A stretch of 64,000 bases of DNA, taken from positions 2,205,001 to 2,269,000 of the forward strand of contig JAWQUS010000020.1 of NCBI GenBank assembly GCA_036365455.1. Direction: 5' to 3'. The DNA is from Macrosoma leucophasiata. Taxonomy: Eukaryota; Arthropoda; Insecta; Lepidoptera; Hedylidae. Made by a program: the position numbers and the translations under genes. The notes below the pieces were generated by a model. The model saw only the letters and a program-made list of their open reading frames with translations. It ran no database searches and was not told where the DNA came from. Positions 19,561 to 31,765 of the stretch are shown here, one piece after another (position 1 is the first letter of the stretch; every line of letters begins with the position of its first letter).

Positions 19561-20400
19561 TGATAAATCCATCGTATCATAAATACCATAACTTCTAGGT
19601 TTATAAAAAACCAAAGTACTTTCGGAGAAAATCGATGTGACAGACGGACAAGCAGATAGATAGACGCATGAGTAAACTAATAAGGTTTTCGTTTTATCTT
19701 TTTGAGGTATGGAAATGGAACCCTAAAAATCAGAAACTATATTGCAATTTGTACAAGTAAAAGCTGAATGCTTTCAGAAAATCGACATTTCGTGTCGATC
19801 ACAATTTATTTCCCTCAACAAGCAAAGGAAATGACTCAAAACTGGGAAGACCGGTATAGGGAATGTTTATCAAAAAAAATTTTATCGGGCATAAGATAAA
19901 TTTGTATATTTGGGTAAGTGCGGCTTGTCTGTCTATTCCAGTTCCGCCTGATAAATATATTTCACATTCTGAAGTGTTTACACCGAGTTGGACCGATGGA
20001 TTATACTGTGGCATAGAGGTATAACGCTTAGAGTGAGCATTGCATACAAAATTTCGCGTTACAGTTGAAGCCAAAACATAAACGATGTGTGCGTGAACTT
20101 CGTGTAATTACTTGCGTTGACGCACACATAAAGACTCGAAAAGGGTTGCAAGCAAATATGTTTTTTCCCACAATGTCGGCAAATTTTGGTTCGTAATAGC
20201 AAAGTGAAACAGCTTTGGAATATCGTCTTGAGAATCTCATAGTAGTAAGGGATCCGAATCTACGTCGATCTTCACCTATCTGTTTACAGGATGAAACATA
20301 GTTTTTATCAAATTTCATATATAAACAAATACGTCTTGCTTGTATATGTATCAAAATATGTATGTTTATAGCTATGATAAAATTTAAAAATACATTATTT
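19561..20400. other. norpA intron 1, no gene seen
   Basis: Two overlapping open frames on the minus strand (19799-20074 and 20028-20408) have no recognisable domain and no support from flanking signals. GAAAATCGATGTGACAGACGG near 19627 resembles common insect LINE tails. Confidence 0.4.
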
Positions 20401-20462
20401 TTTAGCAAATTTCACCCATTACTAAACCTTAATTGGTTTAGTAATGGGTGAAATTTGCTAAA
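20401..20462. repeat. Perfect 62-bp palindrome
   Basis: Twenty-eight-base arms (20401-20428 and 20435-20462) are exact reverse complements around a 6-base TTAATT spacer. The arm contains AGCAAATTTCACCCATTACT. No other copy was noticed in the window. Confidence 0.95.
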
Positions 20463-20566
20463 TAAACTGTTTTTGAAACTATAAACATATAAAATATGTC
20501 TACGAGGTTTATTAGTAAACAAATCGGACCGATATTTACTTACCTGTTTACACCTGCTTATTTATG

Positions 20567-20848
20567 TATTGAAGATGGGAAACAAGCAAGCAGTTCACAT
20601 TGATGTTAAGTGATGACTGCATCCTATAGACACTCACACAATGACCAGAGGTCAAAATGCAGTTGCGTTGCCTCTTCTGAGGCTTAAGGTGTTATGCCTC
20701 TGTGCCGGAAATTACAGGGCCGTACATTACCTACTACCTGTACTGACCGGAACACGAGTGCTGAACACTACCATTTAGCGGCAAGTATATTAGGTAATGC
20801 GGTGGTGCCTACACCCGCGAGCTCCGTCACTGGAGCTCTACCACCACT
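20567..20848 (-). mobile_element. SINE-like family A, near full length
   Basis: A minus-strand copy from GATGGGAAACAAGCAAGCAG to CTGGAGCTCTACCACCA, about 280 bp. It has a small extra CCTACTACCTGTACTG insertion near 20730 compared with the 9308 copy. Confidence 0.75.
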
Positions 20849-21487
20849 TTAATATCGCGCACTGTCATAGGAATAGACAAATATTCATTGTAGATAACGA
20901 TAAAAAAAACAAATGTGGGGTAAAAAAAAAATCCTTTGCTGGCAACATCTTAATCATCTGAGTACTTAGATTTTTACGATTTGTTTTTTTGGTTTTTAAA
21001 CAAAAATAAACGATACCAAGTAATACTTATGTGTGAAATGTGATCTTCGAGTCCTTATTACGCTTTTGTGAAGCATTGTGACAGCCTTTCACCACACAAT
21101 AACTCGTATTTCTCATTATTGCGGGAGCTCCACTCCGTGTCGTGGGTGTCGCGAGAATGAACGGCCGGCGAGCGGAGTTAGCCTTAAAAGGCTAACCTGA
21201 AATGGCCTAATTCTGCGCGCGTTGACTTGGCTTCTAAGCGTTATAATTCTATGTACTGTGGATTATTCTTTTATCAATAGGGTAGGCATTTACATTTACA
21301 CGTGTAGCTGAGTCGTGGGGACGCGATGACCCCACTTCCCATTTTGTGGAGAATTTTTCCAACAGTGCAGTCACCCGAACGATGGCGTCGAAACCATTCT
21401 AAAAGGGGTGGAGGTAGTCAATTCAATAACTCGGATTGAGCAGCAGCGCCCCGTGATAAAACTACCGCCCCCGGCTATCTTCAGTCG
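20849..21487. other. norpA intron 1, no gene seen
   Basis: No exon seen. A perfect 20-base palindrome GTTAGCCTTAAAAGGCTAAC lies at 21177-21196. CACTTCCCATTTTGTGGAGA at about 21330 belongs to no family I know. Confidence 0.4.
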
Positions 21488-21980
21488 TTTTTTTTTATGG
21501 CACCAATCAAGCATACAGTTCACATTATAACTCTGTGATAGTTAGGTATTACGGGGTCTTACATTTCCATTTAACGGAACACGATAGTGCTGAACATTAT
21601 TATTTGATGGCTGATAGATTAGGTAATGCGGTGGTGCCAACCAGTACCGCATCAGCTGCCGTAAAAATGAATTCCACCCGCACCGATTTAATACGTGGAA
21701 GGACTCAACAGTACGACATGCCACAATGTTGACGTTCTTGCCCAGAACGTCAACATTGTGGAATGAATTTCCTTCCGGTGGAACACCCACCAGTGCTACA
21801 ATGTGGGGATCTTCAAAACCGGTGCCAAAAGTATCCTTCCAGGATAGCAGCGCGTTGGTAACTCCCCTGGTGTTGCAAATGATGTAGGTGACATTTTCAT
21901 ACGCGACGGTAACCACTAACCGCTACCTATCAGGTGGCCCGTCTGCTGGTCTGTCAACCATGAGACATAAAAATGCATGC
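21488..21980. mobile_element. Family A remnant and LINE 3' end
   Basis: 21488-21640 is a diverged minus-strand family A piece (CACGATAGTGCTGAAC and TTAGGTAATGCGGTGGTGCC). 21721-21980 is a forward LINE 3' end matching 11705-11955 (GCAGCGCGTTGGTAACTCC, CTATCAGGTGGCCCGTCTGC). The join at 21721-21761 is a perfect hairpin: an 18-base arm starting CCACAATGTTGACG, spacer TGCCC, and its exact reverse complement. Confidence 0.6.
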
Positions 21981-24900
21981 ATTTACCTCTTCTACATGCC
22001 TTTATTCTTTATTGTGAGCTTAATCTTTGATAAGATTTATAATCATATTATGGGAATAATTTGAAATTCCACTAACATCACGTTGGTTTTTTCACCTTAA
22101 ATTGGTAGTATTTGGTAGTCTTCTCTTTTTAAAGGCCAAATTATAAAGGTCTGCAGTGTTCGCTGACGGACTGTGTATTAATAAATTATGATAAGCCAAC
22201 GTTGACAAAAATACGGCCGCTGTACATTTCTGTATGCGTTAGGGAAAAGTTCGGCATTTATTATCATAATCATTGTGGATTTCATTTGTATTCATGATTT
22301 TGAGTGACACGTGTTCTTTAGTTTCGAGTTCATGTGGTTAACATGTCAAGAATTCCGATTAATATAAAACTGAAGCATCCAGACTCCATTTTTGCAATGG
22401 TAAAATTGATGTACCTCTAGTTCTTGTCTGGTCATAACTATATAGTCGACATAAGCTACGAGAATATTCCGAATATGTATAGGAAGCAGTATGTGAGTGA
22501 ATTTCAACAACTACGATTTTTTTCCTAATTTTGGTGGAAATTTTTGTTTTTGAATTTATCAGTCATTCTTATTATTTATTTTCAAGAAATACCTATTGAG
22601 TTATAAAAAATGTAAGAGAAATCTATTTAATACTAAAAACTTCTAATATATTGTCAACACCGGAATTTGTAAGACACCAAAATTGATACCTAACTCCAAA
22701 GTTAGTAAATATGGCAACAAAATTGTTTTACTACAACGTAATCTTAATTTATCAATAAATCCCCATAATTTTAGTTAATTAACATTTTATTAAAATGTTT
22801 ATTCGCTTTCTTTTTCTTTTTTTTCGCTAATTTTCTAGTTTGAAAAAAAATTACCAATTTTTTTTCTTTTCTCCTCTTTTCTGCAACCCTTATTCTCTCC
22901 AAATACTCCGCGTGTGCTAACTTCGACTTTTTCCTAGCATGCAGAAATATTTATAATTTTGGTGTAGCAAAACAATTCTTGTCATACGCAAAACACCACC
23001 AAAATCACCAAAATTGGACCACCAAAATTAGAAACTTGTATAAAATATTTATTTTAAAAAATATCACTAAACATACCGTAATTATATTTGTGTCATTTTG
23101 AAATGATACCAAACCTTTATATTATAAATATTTATTAAAACACATACTCTTAAAAGGAACGATTTAAAACATCACACCAATATTGCACTTTTTTTGTCCG
23201 ATTACTTTGAAATCACTTTCTTTCGTTTTTGACGGGAAATAACAACAGGATAGCACGAAACTGTCATTGCTCCCCGTGAGCATCCTACTAAACGAAGAGA
23301 ATGGTGGAAATGTCATCCTTAAGGATGTATTGTGAACGAGCTAATTAATGATTTTATTATTCCCACCAAAATTTTAGATTTTGCGCGGACAGCCCTTTTT
23401 GATTCCGTCTAGGATAAAGTATTGCACTAAATAAAATAATAAAATTGTCATCGAATAGAATAACTAACGCTTAATAGAAATAACATTAGTTATTTCTGGT
23501 AAACCAGCGTAGTTTTATTTAAACGGAGTTTAATACAAGAAAAACAGATTGTGGACGCGCCACCAAACATAGAAACACGGGAAACATTTTGTTTTTTCTC
23601 TAATTTCCAAAATGTTTTCTACAAATATATTGATGGCCTCATCAAGAAATATAAGTCTTTTATCCTAAAAACGTCTATTATCCTAAAAAAATAAACTGTA
23701 TTAAATATATGTAGTTTAAGATACGATTTTCAGCGACGCCGTCTAAAACTTATGCTTGAGAAATTCACCCATGTTAGTTTCATTTATTTTAGCTCTAGCA
23801 TTAATAATAACAGTTCTCGATGTCCCAGAAACACCGACAGAACGTAATAAACCAACTTTAAAAAAGTCCAACTTAGCTTAGGATTCAACTTCTACCAATT
23901 TTTTTTTCTATCATGAATGTTGCGAGCAAACAAATACTGCAGCACAAAATCATCGGCATAAAAAGTAATGGTCTCAACAATAATTCGTTGCCAACACATA
24001 GGCCTCTAAGATTTTGTGTTTATTGACCCATCTGCACACTCTGTCTTACCCGAAAGCATGTCTGGACAATTCAAGATTGCGGAAGAAAGATTGTAGCACG
24101 CGCAGTCTACAATTTATCAATCTTACGCAAATGTTATACCGCCGCATACGGGCACCCAGTCACAACCATAAAACGCCGCCATGTTTCCTGTGGTTTTCAT
24201 ACATCATCAGACAGTAACGACGATACTGTTGAACTGAGATTGTATAGAACAGCAGAACAGTACATCACATTCTAACCACAATTACCATTGTATGGGACCT
24301 TCTGCTTGCGAATCTATCCAGTATTTAACCGATTTTTTATTATATTTATTACTTTCCTTTGAGCTCGTGATACCTAGAACCTTACAAAAATGTCGCCTGG
24401 TAATATTTAGGTCTACTTGTTGTTCTTCTCCTCCTTTTGAGATAACAATGTTCGCAATTTACAATTTGCCCTCAAAACATCAAACGCTATTATTCCTCCA
24501 TCCTACGTGCAAATGTACGCACAAAAGATAAATTGAATGCAACGCGAACTAATCAAAATGGCGACATGTTACATACATAATTGAATTTCCATCGAAACTC
24601 GATTGAAATATTCTATTCGGAGCGCTTGTTCCTTGGGAAAGGGAAAGATCAATACGGTCTTTTGGCGTGCAAAGCTTTTGCTTTTAAAATGCGTTAACAA
24701 AGTTGAAGTTTAGTTAGATAGTGACTTAGGCAGTCTGCATCTGGGATTACAGAACAAAAGCCAGGTAGAGTGCCTACCAGTGGCAATCATAGGAAGGAGT
24801 GGGTGAGTCATATAACGATCCTCCCCAAAATCAAACACAATAATTGAAGTTAGTACAAAAAACATCAAAATCGCACTTATGTAAGCCACGACCCTCTTTC

Positions 24901-25276
24901 TTTGGCTCCATCTTTTTCCGTCCATCAGCTTTAGAGACAAAGATTTTGAGGCCTTCCCTCTCCCGTCTCCATACAAAACATTTTATTAGACGCTTTCATA
25001 AGAATGCAGTGGTAGTATACCAGTTTGCCATAAACGTCACCAAAATGTTGGTCCTTAAATTACTCTTCAGGCAAAATGTTGTTTGCGAAACTATATTTGA
25101 GGAATTGAGGAGATCATTAAAAACAAAGTCAGCGTCGGAATGGCTATATACCTAGTCCTTAACCCCAACTACTGGGCTCCAGCCTATTCGGACTCCGCAC
25201 GGGTCTGGCTTGCGGGCAAACCCTGTAAGCCTCAGTCTCTGTTTTAGACTAACTAACTAAACCTAACCCAGTCTTA
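21981..25276. other. norpA intron 1, largest repeat-poor stretch
   Basis: About 3.3 kb of AT-rich DNA with no element I can name. Small open frames exist (24014-24217, 24292-24531, 24710-24976, 24844-25155), but none has a recognisable domain, splice context or signal. The minus-strand frame 24710-24976 does contain a hydrophobic stretch (about 20 residues near position 35), which is not enough to call a gene. Low repeat content makes this the part of intron 1 most likely to hold enhancers, by inference only. Confidence 0.4.
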
Positions 25277-25414
25277 GGGCGAGATTCACAGACCGCACAA
25301 CGACTTTATTTTCGAGCAAAGTACGCTTCGAACTGTCAAAACCCATACATTTCTGACAGTTCTAAGCATACTTTGCTCAAAGTAAAGTCGTAGTGCGGTC
25401 TGTGAATCTCGCAC
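25277..25414. mobile_element. Foldback MITE with TTA target duplication
   Basis: GGGCGAGATTCACAGACCGC at 25277 is mirrored by GCGGTCTGTGAATCTCGCAC ending at 25414. The arms continue inward for about 60 bp (CGACTTTATTTTCGAGCAAA against a TTTGCTCAAAGTAAAGTCG mirror). TTA flanks both sides (25274-25276 and 25415-25417). A 3-bp TTA duplication is typical of PIF/Harbinger-type transposition, so this is probably a non-autonomous element of that class. Confidence 0.75.
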
Positions 25415-25539
25415 TTAGACTCTGGACGATTAAGGAACCAGCGAGCCATTAAGCCAGAAGAGTCCGAGTGGCTCTTCTGGCTAAGTCTCACCCTAATCAA
25501 AGCAACTGATTTAGCCTACCGAATAGCGAAAAAAAGCGA

Positions 25540-25764
25540 AAACAAAAGAGTTCTTGAGCGATGACCGTGTACCGATAGACGAAACGTGGGCAGACCGCTC
25601 CCAAGTTGGATCGATGACCTGGTAAAGGTTGCGGACAATGGGTGACCAGTCCTAGAGGGCAACTTTGGTGGAGGCTTTAGTTCATCATTGGTCGTCTTTC
25701 GCCTGAAATTAACTCACACGGGTCCCGCATATAAACCTACTTACTCTTCCTTACCAATATCTAG
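25540..25764 (+). mobile_element. LINE reverse transcriptase tail fragment
   Basis: Forward translation gives a NVGRPLPSWIDDLVKVA block near 25580-25640. It resembles the C-terminal tail of jockey-like LINE proteins (KRxxGRPxxRWxDDLxKxA). The frame is broken after it. Confidence 0.5.
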
Positions 25765-26060
25765 TCTATATATATAAAAATCAATTGCTGCTCGTTAGTG
25801 TCGCTAAAACTCGAGAACGAGCCAAATCGGTCCACGATTTGGCTAATTTTGATTTTGAACGATTTTTGGAAGCACAGGGAAGGTTTAAAAGGTTTAAGAG
25901 GCGCCTGGAGTGGACTTCGGTGTGTCTGGGAGGGTGGGGGGGCATCGAAGGTGACTGGGAATTGTGGAAACATTGTTCGTATAGTTTTCTGAATAACATA
26001 TGAAACCTTTATAGACATTTGAAAACCTTTAAAAGATATAAATTGACTGACTTTTGACAT
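25765..26060 (+). mobile_element. Helitron-like fragment
   Basis: Starts TCTATATATATAAAAATCAA, then TTGCTGCTCGTTAGTGTCGC. It shares the family of 3352 and 9020 but diverges after GGAAGCACAGGGAAGGTTTA. The CTAG end was not found. Confidence 0.55.
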
Positions 26061-26380
26061 TGTCTACCAGTTTGTGAAAAATATTATTCGAATTGCTATT
26101 ATCGTATAATAAAACTAGAAATGTTTATTTATTTCGTTCAATTTAATAATTGATTATGTTTGTAAAGAAAGCATGGACATTTAATTGTTGATTCTCTTTT
26201 CTTTTTAAGTTAATAAGTTATTTCATGCGGTTGATATTTTTTATATAAAAAACTATGTAATTTTAGTTTAATTAATAAATCTCTTTTCTTTTTAGACGAA
26301 TCACATTGTTGTTTTATGCTTCAAGAAATAAGTATCACTAATATTATACATATATAGAAGTCGGATTTTGTGCTATGACG

Positions 26381-26687
26381 TAACTTCACGCCTGTAATCC
26401 CCGAAGGGGTAGGCAGAGGTAAATGCATGCATTCAATCATACATGCAAACACCCACGACTCGCCGGTTACGTTTTGGCCCATGTAACAGGTGGCGAACCT
26501 GTTGCCATCTCCGGGCACATTACCAAACTCCGGGGTACTGGGAAACTTCCAGAAAATGGAAAAATCCTAATAGAAACAGAGATAAAGGATTTTAAACCGT
26601 TATCTCTGATAGTCCCCGACCCGGGAATCGAACCCAGGACCTCCAGCGTAATAGTAGTGGCCTGCTACCACTACGCTACTGAGGCAG
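26381..26687 (-). mobile_element. tRNA-derived SINE, family C, with target duplication
   Basis: A minus-strand family C copy running from TAACTTCACGCCTGTAATCC to CTACGCTACTGAGGCAG. It is flanked by an exact 10-bp direct repeat TGCTATGACG (26371-26380 and 26688-26697), which defines the element ends and shows LINE-type retroposition. Length is 307 bp, the best-bounded copy of the family here. Confidence 0.9.
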
Positions 26688-26697
26688 TGCTATGACG

Positions 26698-27144
26698 AGG
26701 GTAGATTTATGAATGGTTGGACTGTGAGGGTGTCTGGCAGGGGGTTGTTGCCGTCCAAAGGGTCCGCCAATGGACGAGGCGGTTTCTAGTATGACTGTAG
26801 GTTAGAATATATGAAAGCTGAGTTTTATACTGTCACGGATTTGAAACACAATTTTGCTCACATTTGCTACCTGTTGCCTGCCAAGGCCACCGCGACTCAG
26901 GTTGTGTATTCTGGGTTTGCTTATGCCTGTATGGAGGACATATGTGGAGTTTCCAGGTTTTATAGTGTAACGAAGGTCTGGGCGTCGCAGGCTCTCACTC
27001 TATCTAGGTAGCTTATAACCCGACAATGCAAAAGTGTCCTTGTAGACCAATTTGAAATAAATGATTTGAATTGAATTGGTAAGAAAATATGAAGAAATTG
27101 AAGGGAAGTAGAAGTAAACGCTGAAATTCAAGCTGCTGCATGTA
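26698..27144 (+). other. Possible LINE 3' tail, not identified
   Basis: The segment ends CAATTTGAAATAAATGATTT followed by GAATTGAATTGG, like a non-LTR tail. A 66-codon frame at 26811-27011 has no recognisable domain. I cannot name the family. Confidence 0.35.
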
Positions 27145-27277
27145 GACCCCCGTAATAACCATCACAGAGACATAATAACTTAGGTCTTAGGGGTGACAAT
27201 GCATCTGCATTTTGACCTCTGGTTTTTGTATAGATCTCTATAGGCTGCGGTCATCACTTATCATCAATGTGAACTTC
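27145..27277 (+). mobile_element. SINE-like family A, partial
   Basis: The 3' half of family A, with CATAATAACTTAGGTCTTAG, CATCTGCATTTTGACCTCTG and TGCGGTCATCACTTATCATC. The A-tail has been lost. Confidence 0.55.
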
Positions 27278-27347
27278 AAATATTTTCTTCAATCTAAACT
27301 CTATGCAGTCAGCGGCCCCTGAACCCCCTGGTGTGAAAATGATTGAC

Positions 27348-27570
27348 GACCCGGTTAGTCCAGCGGTGTGAGATGACCGTTTGATTCGAAGGGTCGCGGG
27401 TTCGATTCCCGCACCGGGACAAATGTTTGTATGGCCTACAGATATTTGTTTCGGGCCTGGGTGTTTGTGTATGTGTTGTATGTGTACAACGGCACCCACG
27501 ACACAGGTTTATACCTACTGTGGGGCTGTGAGTGTAAGCGTATTTTATTTTTTTATTTTTTTTATTATTT
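27348..27570 (+). mobile_element. tRNA-derived SINE, family B, best copy
   Basis: The 73-nt head at 27348-27420 folds as a tRNA: acceptor strands GACCCGG and CCGGGAC, box A-like TTAGTCCAGCGG, and T-arm GCGGGTTCGATTCCCGC. The body GTATGGCCTACAGATATTTG and tail GTGTAAGCGTATTTTATTTT follow. The anticodon region is degenerate and the linked body recurs elsewhere, so this is a SINE and not a tRNA gene. Confidence 0.8.
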
Positions 27571-29059
27571 ATGATAATTTGTGCAATCATGTAGTTGCCA
27601 AGCATAAACAGATTTTCCGAGCTGTAATACTGCTCTGTGCAGTTACTTTTGCTGCCTTCACCTCTAATCTCGCCTATCTAATAACTGCCTAACTCTAATG
27701 CTTTCGAATATGACATCATCTTGTCAGTTTCGTACCGCCTAACTTTTGCCTGGAAGTGTTTTCGACCGCAGGTACCTACATACTTTTGAGCAAAATGTTG
27801 TAATAGCCGATTAAGAGTTAGACAGTCGACCCTCTGGTGGCTTATTAGTTGGTGATGCAGTGATGCAGTATAATTTGCAATATTTTTGAAAGTCCGGCAG
27901 CTTCTTCGATGATCGGTTCCAACTCGTGCATACGCAATTGGAAGAACTCACCATCAATATGAACATTATGAACTATTCGCTAGTTTTCATACACACAAAT
28001 AAACCAAGACAATAAAAAAGAGATCGGTATGCTCGTCCGTGTAATGTACTCTATACAGGCCGTGGCCTAATTAAATCTATCTTAAATTAGTACCGTAACA
28101 ACATACACAAACAAGCTGCTCATATAACCGTAGTAAAAGTAAATATGTGCTCCAAGTGTTCTAGAGACTAAATAAAGCACGTTTTGTCCTGATTTACAAA
28201 TTAAATATTTATAAAAGTTTATGTAGGTCCCTTAGTAATTGTAGCACAAATGCGTGCAAATACAAAGCATTTCAGGCCTCTGGGCTTTTTTTAACTCCCT
28301 GTAACAAACATGTATGTTATACAGTACGTAATGTACCTATACGCTAAAATATTCACTAGAATATATATTTCTTATGTAATGGATGTGGCAAACAAGCATG
28401 CAGCTCACATTGATGTTAAGTGATGACTGCAGCCTACAGACATCTATCGTTTGGCGGCAGATAGATCAGGCAATGCGGTGGTGCCTACACTGGATCTCAA
28501 CTAGTCTTCTATTTGAAGGCTCACGGGAACTGCATGGTTGTTTGCCACCTTCTTAACATTAAAAAAAAACTATGCAGTAAGAGCATACAGCAGGCGATCC
28601 TACTGCTTCTATCTGCCCGTTAGGTACAGCTGGCCTGGAAGTCATAAATGAGCAGAGAAAATACAATAATACTTGCATTAGTACCACCTTCCTACAACCG
28701 GTAAATACCTATAGAAACTGCAGTCCTTTGCAGGATATAATATTTACAAGCATAATCCAACGGATTCACCTTGCGGTTAATGCCATCCGTGACTACAATA
28801 CAAATAGGTTCACCACAATGCATTGGAGGTCAGATTCCGTAGGAGACAAATTGGCCAATTATCCATGTTCCTATACTAAGTTATTACTGTTATAGCAGCG
28901 TGCGTCTATCTGTCTGTTTGGCTGTATCTCAACCGATTTTCGCCGAAAGTACTGAATAGATTGAGTTGAAAATTGGTACATGTGTGTGTGTGTTTGATCT
29001 TGTCCGAAATTAATTGGTTATTCGATAGCAATACTAACTCAATCATTCTTTTCGTGCAG
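27571..29059. other. norpA intron 1, last part
   Basis: Contains a word-for-word relative of 32680-32790 at 27700-27780 (CTTGTCAGTTTCG, ACTTTTGCCTGGAAGTGTTT), an internally deleted family A copy at 28373-28487 (-) and a family A tail at 28527-28570 (+). TACTAAC at 29030-29036 is a perfect branch-point consensus 24 bases before the exon 2 acceptor. A TG run lies at 28980-28992. Confidence 0.5.
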
Positions 29060-29173
29060 GGTGCAGTGTTCGACAGATGGACAGATGAGAAGGATAACAC
29101 GGAATTAGAACAGAACTGCACATTCAAAGTCGACGAGTATGGCTTCTTCATATACTGGAAGAGCGATGGAAGG
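29060..29173 (+). CDS. norpA: norpA-type phospholipase C beta, coding exon 2
   Basis: Thirty-eight codons bounded by TTCGTGCAG| and |GTAAGC. The exon starts GAVFDRWTDEKDNTELEQ and ends EYGFFIYWKSDGR. This is the start of the PH domain of phospholipase C beta, where the GFFxYWK block is a strand conserved in norpA and vertebrate PLCB proteins. The exon is phase 0 at both ends, as are the other three. A branch-point TACTAAC sits 24 bases upstream. The following intron is about 27.3 kb and contains most of the mobile DNA in the window. Confidence 0.92.
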
Positions 29174-29971
29174 GTAAGCAACGTTCTATTTCAAGCAACG
29201 AGCGAGTTTTCAGGAGCATCATGTTCAAAAGCGAACCCAGGGAAAAGACTTAGGGACTTTATTTGAACTAAAATAGTGCGTGTGCGTTCTCGAAACGAGT
29301 CGCCCGCGCATTGCCAATTAAAAATCCGGCAGAGTGCGTATTGGGACACGCCCAATATATACTCCATTCAGATAAACTTGGCACAAAAGGTAAACAAATA
29401 TGGCGTACGGAAAAAATAGTGATGTGAATCATTGAGTGATCCAGGTCCATAGAATGGGGTATAGTGTTTCGTTTTTCTTAGAACATTTTAAAAATTCATT
29501 AACTATTACTCGTAAAGTTGTTGAGTCTGTATAAAACCGAAACTATAAGGAACCTTTATAGTTTGGCCTTGTGGTACGGACTTCGGCTACGGAACATAAA
29601 AAAGCAAAGGTCCATAATCAAACAGGTCTTGTCCAATTGTTACGGTATGCACTTAATAAAGAAATCTGTTAAAGATAGAGAAGGATGTGAAATGTTACAA
29701 TAACTTCAACAAATATCTTGGTGCAACCCAGGCTTTGTCTGAAAATGTATTCCGTAACTTCCGATTCGGTTAAAAAAGCTACACAGCTAACATCACTCGA
29801 AAATAGTCCAAAGTCTCGAAGCAATCTCGACTAAACCTACTTTTATTTATACACTTTTTCCGTTGGACATGCATATATATACCTACATCAACTTACCTCC
29901 ATTCGGACCAGATGAGCAGCCGATGTCCTTAGGGGTAGTCGTAGTGGGCCGATTGTTATGGGTACCGGAGT

Positions 29972-30189
29972 CAGAGAATATGTAATAATATTACGTATAG
30001 AATGGACACTTCTACATCCTGCCCGATTTCCTCACCCAACCTCCTCCCCTCTTATGGGCGACGGTTGGTATTTTCTACGAGCTACGCACACAGGTGCACG
30101 TGTAAATACACGTCACTGATTGATGTCTGTGTAATAGAGAACAAATTAAGCGTTTGCATGGAATTTTGGCGGAGTGTCCGCGGTGTGAC
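29972..30189 (+). repeat. Intronic duplicate, copy 1 (pairs with 57936)
   Basis: CAGAGAATATGTAATAATA, ATAGAATGGACACTTC, CACCCAACCTCCTCCCCTCT and GGCGGAGTGTCCGCGGTGT occur in the same order and spacing at 57936-58160. The copy lies about 0.8 kb downstream of exon 2. It has no poly-A, terminal repeat or coding frame. Confidence 0.75.
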
Positions 30190-31725
30190 GGTGTTTAGAA
30201 AAACGCCCGGTGAATGCTCAAAAGCTGTTTATGGGATGAAAAAATAGCGTATCGGTGTACAAGTAGGTACATACCTATATTGTGTTCAGTTTAAAAATTC
30301 GTTGTTCTAGTGTAGTCAGAGGAATAAAAAGTGAATGAATACAAATTCTACTCTCTAATTTTCAACTTTGATATTCCAAAACAGATTCTGTATTCCGTAT
30401 TTGAATGAAAGTTGAAGCTTTAGCTGACTTTCAAATAGATACACTCTAACTTTATCTCATCATGGAACCCACGCACTTGCATGAAATATTCAACGACAAA
30501 AAGGCGACATTCTAGCAATTTAGCAATTACCTGTGCGCTTGCTGTTATTCATCTATCCCCATGTTTTATGTAGGATTTTTGCTTGTGCCGGGGCAAAAAT
30601 CCTGCAGTCCAGTTTATTTCCCTACGCTCGAGGTACAATTATGCATAACTTATGAAAACTCATATGTGAGGGCTGGCACGTTCTTTTATAATTCTGTTTG
30701 GAATAGATTCATTGTTTCCTTCGTATTAATTTGCAGTTGTTAAAAAGTGTATTTTTTAACCGACTTCGAAAAAAGGAGGAGGTTTTCAATTCGTCCGGAT
30801 CATTTTTTTTATACTTTAAACACGCCTGTACCGATTTGGACGATTTTTTTTTTACATCACTATTCAACGCTGTTGGATCTAAAATTTAATGATCCCCTAT
30901 TTAGTTCTGCACCGTCAACAATATTAACAAAATGATGGATCTTTTAACCGATTTCAAAAAGGAGCAGGTTCTCAATTCGCCTGTTTTTTTTTAGAGACAT
31001 GTGTTGATGTCATATCGAGGTTAGGATAAAAGAAACAAAATTCTGAGATTTTTAAATATATAATAGCACTTTTTATGTCATAACCTATAACCGGAATTTT
31101 AATTCATTTTCAGTGTTGCAACGTAATGACAACTGCTAAATAGTGACGTTGCGAAATTAATCGATACGAAAATGAAATATTCCGAATCGATTCAATTCGT
31201 TTAAAGTATTATCTAAACAACTACAATTTTAGCGCAGTAGTTTCGTTTTTCACGTACTTATAGGCGTTGCGGATCATTACTTATTCAGTAACCGTCAAAA
31301 CTTTTCGTAAACGTTTTTTTTTTTCGTTGGGGACAATATGTTTACATCATTTTGTTATGTACTTGGCTGAGGATTCATTTTGATGGCAAACCGAAACAAA
31401 TAAATACACAAGTTAAAAAAAAACTAGCTATCTAGGCTCTTTTATTATAAGTTTTGTTTTTTAAAAACATTAACTTTTATTATAATATTGCAATGGTTAC
31501 TAATAAATAAACAATTATAATGATAACCTATTTTTTTTTTTCAATAAAAACGATCAATAAATCTTAAAACTGGCACATCAATATTATAATTACATAAACA
31601 TAAAATCGCGATTTTTTTATCGATTGTTGGGTCCATCACTATTATGTTAAATGTGGTATCATTATTTTACGAAGTGACAGTAGCTAATGTCAAATTGGGA
31701 ATCGAATTAAAAGTCCGGGTATAGT
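30190..31725. repeat. Intronic repeats between 30.2 and 31.7 kb
   Basis: 30403-30682 is paired with 32862-33100 (CCCCATGTTTTATG.AGGATT, TTATTTCCCTACGCTCG). AACCGACTTCGAAAAAAGGA with GGAGGTTTTCAATTCG at 30758-30795 recurs diverged at 30944-30980, a common insect repeat. The remainder (31000-31725) is AT-rich with long A/T runs. No exon seen. Confidence 0.55.
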
Positions 31726-31765
31726 ACAGTTTACATTGATGATAAGTAGCCTATCAACATCTACT

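Noticed and set aside
24710..25155. Two opposed open frames of 88 and 103 codons in intron 1
   Set aside because: No recognisable domain, no splice or start support, composition like the surrounding intron.
26811..27011. 66-codon open frame
   Set aside because: It lies in a probable retroposed tail, with no domain recognised.
27348..27420. Functional tRNA gene
   Set aside because: The same head with the same body is found three times, with degenerate anticodon regions. It is a SINE head.
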